A program made the position numbers and the translations under genes. Positions 1 to 5,455 of a stretch of 7,470 nucleotides of DNA are shown piece by piece. Source of the stretch: CAVZLD01 sp964522605 (GTDB taxonomy: Bacteria; Planctomycetota; Planctomycetia; Pirellulales; Pirellulaceae); the NCBI GenBank assembly GCA_964522605.1, contig CAZFWV010000335.1, positions 1-7,470 of the forward strand, read 5' to 3'. How positions within the stretch are numbered: the first letter of the stretch is position 1; each line of letters starts with the position of its first letter. The notes beneath the pieces are model-generated. The model searched no databases. It saw only the letters and a list, made by a program, of their open reading frames with translations, and was not told the origin of the DNA.

Positions 1-236
1 GGCTGAAAGCCGAGTTCGGGGACCAACTGACGTTCTGGGGAGCGTCACTCGACTGCCAGAAAACACTGCCCTTTGGCACTCAAGAGGAAGTCGCCCAGGA
101 AGTGGAACAACATGTCCGCACGCTGATGCCCGGCGGCGGCTACGTCTTTGCACCAGTCCACAACGTTCAGGCTGGAGTACCGCCCGAAAACTTGATCACC
201 ATGTTCGACACGGCCCAGGCCGTCGGACGTTACTAG
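1..236 (+). CDS. Uroporphyrinogen decarboxylase (URO-D) family protein, C-terminal 77 residues
   Basis: The gene enters from the left edge; the first complete codon is at 3 and it stops with TAG at 234-236. The visible tail contains LTFWGASLDCQKTLPFGT, then GGGYVFAPVHNVQAGVPPEN, and ends AQAVGRY. The run of glycines followed by a His-Asn-Gln strand and a 'VPPEN' turn is typical of the last barrel strand and helix of URO-D superfamily proteins. In planctomycetes most such proteins are not HemE but paralogues related to corrinoid-dependent methyltransferases, and this fragment cannot separate the two. It lies about 500 bp upstream of the cytochrome operon, with repeats between, so a functional link is unlikely. 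Family assignment is fairly sure; substrate is unknown. Confidence 0.8.
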   Translation, partial: LKAEFGDQLTFWGASLDCQKTLPFGTQEEVAQEVEQHVRTLMPGGGYVFAPVHNVQAGVPPENLITMFDTAQAVGRY

Positions 237-244
237 AACACATT

Positions 245-270
245 TCAAAACCGTCATACGGGAGGGCGAG
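245..270. repeat. Left copy of a 26-bp direct repeat
   Basis: These 26 bases recur identically and in the same orientation at 7124-7149. The match extends a few bases leftward with one mismatch. The core includes ACCGTCATACGGGAGGGCGAG. This copy runs directly into the left arm of the hairpin at 263-323; the other copy diverges after GGGCGAGG. It is most likely a dispersed intergenic repeat of this genome, although the two copies also bracket the whole operon. Confidence 0.85.
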
Positions 271-323
271 CTCCGGCCGAGCCGAATATGCGACGAATCC
301 AGGCTCGGCAGGAGCCTCGCCCT
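263..323. repeat. Imperfect inverted repeat just downstream of the URO-D gene
   Basis: The left arm AGGGCGAGCTCCGGCCGAGCC (263-283) pairs imperfectly with the right arm at 302-323, which ends GGAGCCTCGCCCT. The loop is about 18 nt. It starts 27 nt after the URO-D stop, so it could act in 3' end formation or mRNA stability, but no T-tract follows as a classical intrinsic terminator would need. It resembles dispersed GC-rich palindromes common in planctomycete intergenic DNA (from general knowledge). Confidence 0.7.
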
Positions 324-397
324 GGGCTGTTGAAAATGTTTTCGACTCGGAAATAAGGGGAGTTCTGGCAGGCAATGAACAAACCGAAATCCTAGCT

Positions 398-429
398 CCC
401 TTCTCCCCCGGCCTTGCGGGGGAGAAGGG
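398..429. repeat. Perfect 12-bp stem hairpin (CCCTTCTCCCCC type)
   Basis: CCCTTCTCCCCC (398-409) and GGGGGAGAAGGG (418-429) are perfect inverse complements around an 8-nt loop. The sequence continues with CTGGGGATGAGGGGG, a layout seen in widespread bacterial intergenic repeats. There is no T-run after the stem, so it is called a repeat and not a terminator. A related CCCCTCTCCCCCGG segment recurs at 497-509, next to the interrupted palindrome. Confidence 0.75.
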
Positions 430-509
430 CTGGGGATGAGGGGGCACGGCATTCCAAAGTCCCAAGATTCCTCGTGGATTGTGGCGCGTTGAACGCCCCT
501 CTCCCCCGG

Positions 510-641
510 CCCCTCTCCCCGAAACGAGGCTGCTGAAAAAGTCTTAGCGAGCCACCAAATGTTGTGCATGCATCATCTGCTGTCATACAACATGTGGTGG
601 CAAATTCGACTTTTTCAGCAGCTTCGAAACGGGGCGAGGGG
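510..641. repeat. GC-rich palindrome interrupted by a MITE-like insertion
   Basis: The left arm CCCCTCTCCCCG (510-521) and the right arm CGGGGCGAGGGG (630-641) complement each other with one mismatch. Removing the 100-bp insert and one GAAAC copy restores a compact hairpin with a two-to-three-base A loop. The insertion therefore struck the tip of a pre-existing dispersed palindrome. Confidence 0.75.
526..625. mobile_element. 100-bp MITE-like element with 18-bp terminal inverted repeats and 5-bp target duplication
   Basis: The left end GAGGCTGCTGAAAAAGTC (526-543) is the inverse complement of the right end GACTTTTTCAGCAGCTTC (608-625) with one mismatch. GAAAC flanks both sides (521-525 and 626-630), consistent with a target-site duplication; a 6-bp CGAAAC reading is possible if the right end is one base shorter. 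Inside, a second near-perfect inverted repeat lies at 551-565 and 587-601 (GCCACCAAATGTTGT against ACAACATGTGGTGGC), so the transcript could fold end to end. There is no coding capacity, so it must have been moved in trans by a transposase recognising GGCTGCTGAAAAAGTC ends. The transposase family cannot be named from this sequence with certainty. Confidence 0.8.
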
Positions 642-676
642 AGCCAGAGTGGATCGGGTCCAATGAATAGTTGCAG

Positions 677-715
677 AATTTCGAAATTGCTTTGTTTCAA
701 ATCTTGTGGTACAAC
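677..715 (+). promoter_or_regulatory. Candidate promoter/operator region for the operon
   Basis: A weak sigma70-like pair can be drawn: TTGCTT (687-692), a 17-nt spacer and TACAAC (710-715), which would start transcription shortly before the ribosome binding site. A perfect 12-bp palindrome, AATTTCGAAATT (677-688), overlaps the proposed -35 box and could be a dimeric regulator site. Both calls rest on pattern alone. The -35 and -10 matches are partial, and planctomycete promoter consensus is poorly known. The stretch between the repeats and the first gene is nonetheless the only place an operon promoter could sit close to the start codon. Confidence 0.3.
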
Positions 716-725
716 AGGCGAGAAC

Positions 726-731
726 AAGGAG
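726..731 (+). promoter_or_regulatory. Ribosome binding site that fixes the start of the first operon gene
   Basis: AAGGAG lies 8 nt before the ATG at 740. It supports this start over the in-frame ATG at 671, which would add 23 residues ahead of the signal peptide and has no such site. Confidence 0.8.
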
Positions 732-739
732 TACTGACT

Positions 740-2197
740 ATGCGCGTTTGGACCGTCGGTTTGTTCCTACTCGCCGGGATCGGACTGGGAGTTTTGGGCG
801 TTGTCTGGGCCTCGGCCGACAAGCGGCCCCCCCGTGATACGCCCCGAGATCAGATGCCTCGAGCCCAAGCCCACCTGGATCATGGTCCGCTGATTACCGG
901 ACCGCTGAACTCCGGATCGGAAGTCACTGCGGCCTGCCTGGTCTGCCATCCGTCGGCCGCTCGAGACGTGATGCAGACCTCCCATTGGACCTGGGCGGGT
1001 CACAAGATTGATCGTCCGGAGCAATCGGAGCCGCTCTATGTAGGCAAGCGGAATCTGATCAACAACTTCTGCATTCACGCGGGTCCGAACATGGAAAAAT
1101 GCGCGTCGTGCCATGCCGGTTACGGCTGGGCCGACGACAATTTCGACTTTCGCGTGGAAACCAACGTGGACTGCCTCGTCTGCCATGATCAGACCAACAC
1201 CTATCAAAAGGGATTGGCGGGTCAACCGGAGAAAGGAGTCGACCTGGTTGCGGTCGCCCAGAGTGTGGGACGACCGACGCGTACGAATTGTGGACAGTGC
1301 CATTTCAAGGGGGGAGGTGGAGACGCCGTCAAGCACGGCGACCTGGACGGAACGATGTACTTTCCTCAGGCCCGGATCGACGTGCACATGGGACAGCACG
1401 AGTTGCAGTGTGTCGACTGCCATCGCACGCAAAATCATCAGATTCCCGGCTGTGGCATGGCGTTGTCACACGAGGAGACGCTGCGGGTCAATTGCACCGA
1501 CTGCCATCGCGAGACGCCCCATGGCAATCAGCGATTGGATTTTCACACGGCCTCGGTCGCCTGCCAAACCTGCCACATCCCGCGAATGGCTATCGACACC
1601 GCGACGAAGATGTCTTGGGACTGGTCAACCGCCGGAGATGGCAGTCGAGGGGAGGATCCGCACGTTTACTTGAAATCCAAGGGCAGTTTTCACTACGCAC
1701 AGAACGTGCGTCCCGAGTATTACTGGTTTAACGGGCGCGCTGAGCGTTATCTGACGGGCGACAAGATCGACCCTCGTCGTGTCGTGCAGATCAATCGGCC
1801 TCTGGGGGACGCAAGCGATCCAGCGGCAAAGATCTGGCCGTTTAAGGTGCACCGCGGCAAGCAGGTCTACGATCCGGTTCACCTGCACCTGCTGACGCCA
1901 CGCACGTGGGGACCGGGAGGTTATTGGACGGACTTTGACTGGGACCAGGCCTGTCGACTGGGAGCGAAGAGCACCGGGCTCGAGTACAGCGGTCAATTCG
2001 ACTTTGTCGAGACGGAGATGTATTGGCCGCTATCGCATATGGTTCAGGCTTCGGAAAAAGCGTTGCAGTGCATCGACTGCCATGGACCTCGTGGCGTGAT
2101 GGATTGGCAACAACTCGGTTACGAAGGGGATCCGGCCTATCGCGGCACACGACATCGGCTGGGTCTGGTCCAGGATGAGATCGGAGGAAGCCGCTGA
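740..2197 (+). CDS. otr: Octaheme c-type cytochrome, tetrathionate reductase (OTR) family
   Basis: A 485-residue exported protein. Residues 1-26 form a signal peptide (hydrophobic 6-23, likely cut after ASA). Eight CXXCH heme sites start at residues 66, 121, 145, 184, 224, 252, 275 and 444, matching the octaheme tetrathionate reductase family described from Shewanella, which reduces tetrathionate and, in vitro, nitrite and hydroxylamine. In that family one heme is ligated by lysine rather than histidine; K198 in GGGGDAVKHGDLDG is the likely equivalent here (inferred, not aligned). C111 in NLINNFCI is a non-heme cysteine near the presumed active-site heme. The start is set by AAGGAG at 726-731. 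The stop overlaps the next start by 1 nt (TGATG), so translation is coupled to the heptaheme cytochrome. The family is clear; the physiological substrate is not, and tetrathionate is favoured only because sulfur transporters share the operon. Confidence 0.9.
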   Translation: MRVWTVGLFLLAGIGLGVLGVVWASADKRPPRDTPRDQMPRAQAHLDHGPLITGPLNSGSEVTAACLVCHPSAARDVMQTSHWTWAGHKIDRPEQSEPLYVGKRNLINNFCIHAGPNMEKCASCHAGYGWADDNFDFRVETNVDCLVCHDQTNTYQKGLAGQPEKGVDLVAVAQSVGRPTRTNCGQCHFKGGGGDAVKHGDLDGTMYFPQARIDVHMGQHELQCVDCHRTQNHQIPGCGMALSHEETLRVNCTDCHRETPHGNQRLDFHTASVACQTCHIPRMAIDTATKMSWDWSTAGDGSRGEDPHVYLKSKGSFHYAQNVRPEYYWFNGRAERYLTGDKIDPRRVVQINRPLGDASDPAAKIWPFKVHRGKQVYDPVHLHLLTPRTWGPGGYWTDFDWDQACRLGAKSTGLEYSGQFDFVETEMYWPLSHMVQASEKALQCIDCHGPRGVMDWQQLGYEGDPAYRGTRHRLGLVQDEIGGSR

Positions 2198-4296
2198 TGG
2201 GTACCGTGTTGCTACCAGGTCGCATGGCAGTCGTCGTGGTATTGCTTGCCGTGGCGCTCGTCGAGACACCGGTCGACGCCGAGGGATCGATGCATCCGGC
2301 AATCCCTTTGCTGGATGAGAGCGGGATTTCCGTACTGAGTTCGGGCAAGCCGATCTCGACGATGCGAACGTGTGGCGGCTGTCACGAGAGTCAATACATC
2401 GCCGAGCACAGTTACCACGTTTCGGGGACACGGTTGGAGGATCCGCGTGAAGGTGGTCCGGAACGGGGAGCGAACGGCGGCTGGTTCGGTCAGTGGAACC
2501 CCCTGCTGTACCGACGCCTAACCCGTCCGGAAGACCGGCGGCTCGACCTGGGGACCGCCGAATGGCTGCAGACCTGGGGATGGCGCCATGTGGGCGGAGG
2601 GCCGGCAGTGACCGGACAGGGCCGACATCAACTGGATCAATTGTTTGCGTTTCCGGAGAGTCCGGTCGAAGGAATACAGCCGGACCTGCACGTGCTGGAT
2701 GCCGCAACGGGTGAGGCGCGTGCATGGGACTGGGCGTCTTCTGGAATTGTCGAGATGAACTGTTTTCTCTGCCACACGCGCGACCCCGACAACCAGGCGC
2801 GTTGCGAGGAATTAGCGGACGGGCACTTCCGCTGGGCGAATACGGCAACCCTCGCGAAAACCGGAATCGCAAAGAAGACGTCGGAGGGTTGGCAATACGC
2901 GCCGGAGGCGTTTCTGGAACAGGGCGAGGTGGCGGCGGAACGATTGGGAATCTCCGCTACGCGCAGCGAACACTGTGGGCAATGTCACGGACAGACGGAC
3001 TTCGGCCAGCAGCCCTTGCAGCTAAACCTCTCGATTCGCGCCTGGTCCACCGCCACCAAGGGACAGGTTTTTTCTCCGCAACACATGAGTGACTCGGCCA
3101 TCAACCTGCAGGACAAATCGCAACTGACGCGTCCGTGGGACGTCCATGCGGCCGCGATGCTCGAATGTGGCAGTTGCCACTTCTCGCTGAACGATCCTCG
3201 GTCGTACGAACCGACCCGTCGAGGTCGGCCGGATCACCTGCGTTATGAACCGCGTCGACTGGCGATCGGTGACTTCCTGCAGCGCCCGTCGCATCAGTTC
3301 GCCAAAGGCCACACTTCGCAGGGGACGGTCGCCCGGCATCTGGACGGAACCATGCGTGGTTGTCGCGAATGCCACCGCACAGAGGACACCCACCGGTGGC
3401 TCCCCTACGCGGAAGTCCACTTTGCGCGCCTCAGTTGTGAGGTCTGCCATATTGCTCAGGTCCAAGCTCCGGCAATCCGCCAGATCGATTGGACGCTGCT
3501 GGCCCCCGATGGGGGTCCGCAGACACAGTGGCGGGGAGTCGAGGGGGATCCGCACGATTCGACTTCTTTGGTGACGGGCTATCGGCCGGTGTTGTTGCCA
3601 CGTGCCGAATTGGACGGATCCCAGCGACTGGTCCCGCACAATTTGATCTCCGCCTGGTATTGGATTGACCAGGAAAACGAATCGCAGCCGGTGCGGTTGA
3701 CGGATCTCCAGGCGGCCTTGTTGGTCGATGGCGAATACCATGCGGAATTACAATCGGCTTTCGACGAAGACCAGGACGGAAGGATCAGCGACGCGGAGCG
3801 GGAGCTGGATCGCCCCGAGAAAATCGAAGCGGTTCGCCGTCGCTTGATCGCCGTGGGCGTGCAAAGTCCGGAAATTCGCGGCGAAATCCTGCCATTCGAA
3901 CTCCATCATGGAGTGGGCCCCGCCTCGACGGCAACGCGTGATTGCGAAACTTGCCACGCGCGGGATTCCGGACTGGCAGAAACCATGCTGCTCGCATCGT
4001 ACGCACCCGGCGGAATCCTCCCGCAACTGGCCTCGGACCATCTTGTTGTCACACCGCTCGACGCCCAGCTCGACTCTCAGGGACGAGTTGTCTTGCGGAC
4101 AGACCCTCGCGAGGCCGGACTTTACGTGCTCGGCCATCATCACTGGTCCTGGCTCACGATCCTGGGCAGCCTATCGCTGATTTCCGTGGCCCTGGCGATC
4201 ACAGTTCACACGGGGCTCCGTTTCCGGGCCCACCACACGTCCGGCAAAGAACGTGTTCCGCCAATCGAGCCCGATGCAAACCAAGGAACGCACTGA
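2197..4296 (+). CDS. Membrane-anchored seven-heme cytochrome c with EF-hand loop
   Basis: A 699-residue protein with an N-terminal signal sequence (hydrophobic 10-22, likely cut near residue 28), a large periplasmic part and one C-terminal membrane helix (about 651-670) ending in a short basic tail. Seven CXXCH sites start at residues 59, 189, 260, 324, 389, 414 and 583. Residues 523-534, DEDQDGRISDAE, fit the canonical calcium-binding EF-hand loop at every key position. The segment from the fifth to sixth heme (CRECH, a lone His, CEVCHI) resembles the sixth-to-seventh heme segment of the upstream octaheme protein, suggesting common ancestry. GGAGG at 2183-2187 sits 9 nt before the ATG. The stop overlaps the cytochrome b start by 1 nt. 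It probably carries electrons from that cytochrome b to the octaheme enzyme. The role is inferred from context; no named family was recognised with certainty. Confidence 0.85.
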   Translation: MGTVLLPGRMAVVVVLLAVALVETPVDAEGSMHPAIPLLDESGISVLSSGKPISTMRTCGGCHESQYIAEHSYHVSGTRLEDPREGGPERGANGGWFGQWNPLLYRRLTRPEDRRLDLGTAEWLQTWGWRHVGGGPAVTGQGRHQLDQLFAFPESPVEGIQPDLHVLDAATGEARAWDWASSGIVEMNCFLCHTRDPDNQARCEELADGHFRWANTATLAKTGIAKKTSEGWQYAPEAFLEQGEVAAERLGISATRSEHCGQCHGQTDFGQQPLQLNLSIRAWSTATKGQVFSPQHMSDSAINLQDKSQLTRPWDVHAAAMLECGSCHFSLNDPRSYEPTRRGRPDHLRYEPRRLAIGDFLQRPSHQFAKGHTSQGTVARHLDGTMRGCRECHRTEDTHRWLPYAEVHFARLSCEVCHIAQVQAPAIRQIDWTLLAPDGGPQTQWRGVEGDPHDSTSLVTGYRPVLLPRAELDGSQRLVPHNLISAWYWIDQENESQPVRLTDLQAALLVDGEYHAELQSAFDEDQDGRISDAERELDRPEKIEAVRRRLIAVGVQSPEIRGEILPFELHHGVGPASTATRDCETCHARDSGLAETMLLASYAPGGILPQLASDHLVVTPLDAQLDSQGRVVLRTDPREAGLYVLGHHHWSWLTILGSLSLISVALAITVHTGLRFRAHHTSGKERVPPIEPDANQGTH

Positions 4297-4916
4297 TGTC
4301 ATCCACGCGTCATTTGATCTATTCGCCGTATGAACGAATCTGGCACTGGTTACAGGCAGCGGCGATTCTGACTCTGATGCTGACGGGCATCAACATCCAC
4401 AATCCGCAGCGATTCAATTTCTTCGGCTTCGCGTTGGCGGTGCAGATCCACAATGTGCTGGGCTTCTTGTTGATTGCGAACGCATTCTTGGGAGTGTTTT
4501 ATTACGTGACGACAGGAACCATTCGCCAGTTCCTGCCACAGCCGATGGATTTTGTTTCCCTGTCGATGCGGCAGGCTCGGTATTACGTACTGGGGATTTT
4601 CCGCGGAGAATCCCATCCGCTTGAAAAGACGACGGAGCGCCGACTGAACCCGTTGCAGCAAATCACGTATCTGGTAATCCTGAATGTGTTGCTGCCGCTG
4701 CAACTGATCACGGGACTTTTGATGTGGAGCGGTCAGCGGTGGCCGGGAGCCGTCAATTTCGTGGGTGGTCTTTCGACGCTGGCTTTGTTGCATACCGCCG
4801 GCGCTTGGTTGTTTGCCACCTTCGTTCTCGCGCACATCTATCTGATTACGACCGGTTCGACGCCGACAGCCCATTTGAAAGCCATGATTCTGGGATATGA
4901 GGAGACTGGACGATGA
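4296..4916 (+). CDS. Four-helix cytochrome b (b561 / Ni-hydrogenase type)
   Basis: A 206-residue integral membrane protein with four hydrophobic helices at about 17-35, 48-70, 122-145 and 161-187. Histidines fall where this superfamily binds two b hemes: H17 (RIWHW) in helix 1, H52 in helix 2, and H166 and H180 in helix 4. Such subunits exchange electrons between quinone and periplasmic redox partners, as in thiosulfate reductase, formate dehydrogenase and hydrogenase. Here the partners would be the multiheme cytochromes encoded just upstream. The open frame extends back to 3942, but that stretch overlaps the cytochrome gene and is not protein-like. The ATG at 4296 is preceded by AAGGA (4283-4287) with an 8-nt gap and overlaps the previous stop. 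Its own stop overlaps the next start (ATGA, 4 nt). Confidence 0.88.
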   Translation: MSSTRHLIYSPYERIWHWLQAAAILTLMLTGINIHNPQRFNFFGFALAVQIHNVLGFLLIANAFLGVFYYVTTGTIRQFLPQPMDFVSLSMRQARYYVLGIFRGESHPLEKTTERRLNPLQQITYLVILNVLLPLQLITGLLMWSGQRWPGAVNFVGGLSTLALLHTAGAWLFATFVLAHIYLITTGSTPTAHLKAMILGYEETGR

Positions 4917-5434
4917 GCCACCACGAACCCTCGCGCCTCTGGAACCCCTACGCGGCAGGTGTCGCCCTGGGCATCGTGCTGTTTCTATCCCTGTTTCTCA
5001 CCGGATCCGGCCTCGGTGGTTCGGGCGGTGTGGCGCGCGTGATGGCCTTGGCGGTCGATCAAGTCGCGCCGCTGACAACCGATCAGAACGCATACCTGGC
5101 GGGGATGGCGGGAGGCCGACAGAATCCGCTCAATCACCGCATGGTCTGGATGCTGCTGGGAGTGCTTTTGGGTGGTTGCCTATCCGGCTGGACCGCCGGT
5201 CGATTACGAGTCGAGACATGTCGGGGCCCGCATGTCAGCCGGGGCCAGCGATGGATGTTGGCACTGCTGGGAGGCGTACTGATGGGATGGGCCGCGGCCC
5301 TGGCGCGCGGCTGTACGTCGGGTCAGGCTCTGTCCGGCGGAGCGGTGCTGGCCGTTGGCAGTTGGGCCTTCATGATGATGGTGTTCGCCGGCGCCTACGC
5401 GCTCGCCTACCCGCTGCGACGACTGTGGAACTGA
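4913..5434 (+). CDS. YeeE/YedE-family half-transporter (first half)
   Basis: A 173-residue membrane protein with about four helices (13-31, 76-96, 112-131, 142-165). It carries the signature LARGCTSGQALSGGA (residues 130-144), in which C134 corresponds to a conserved membrane-embedded cysteine of the YeeE/YedE (TsuA/PmpAB) family. Full-length TsuA imports thiosulfate through a path lined by cysteines. Half-size PmpA/PmpB-like proteins also exist, and this protein with its downstream neighbour would form such a pair. Basic residues at 97-112 and the RR near the C-terminus place those parts in the cytoplasm by the positive-inside rule. Other cysteines are C89 and C103. It overlaps the cytochrome b gene by 4 nt and is separated from the next half by 21 nt. 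Substrate is inferred to be thiosulfate or another sulfane sulfur compound. Confidence 0.85.
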   Translation: MSHHEPSRLWNPYAAGVALGIVLFLSLFLTGSGLGGSGGVARVMALAVDQVAPLTTDQNAYLAGMAGGRQNPLNHRMVWMLLGVLLGGCLSGWTAGRLRVETCRGPHVSRGQRWMLALLGGVLMGWAAALARGCTSGQALSGGAVLAVGSWAFMMMVFAGAYALAYPLRRLWN

Positions 5435-5455
5435 CTTCACCAAGGAATCCTGCAA

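Noticed and set aside
398..429. Intrinsic terminator for the URO-D gene
   Set aside because: The stem is strong but no T-tract follows on either side, and it lies about 160 nt past the stop; a dispersed repeat is the better reading.
45..727. Minus-strand open frames over the left intergenic region
   Set aside because: They run through palindromic repeats and the MITE-like element; their residues are simply translated repeats.
671..739. Upstream in-frame ATG at 671 as the start of the octaheme cytochrome
   Set aside because: The added 23 residues precede a normal signal peptide, and a strong AAGGAG site sits 8 nt before the ATG at 740.
3942..4295. Long N-terminal extension of the cytochrome b frame
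   Set aside because: It overlaps the heptaheme cytochrome in another frame, is rich in Arg/Pro/Ser as shadow frames are, and the ATG at 4296 has a good ribosome binding site and the family's expected N-terminus.
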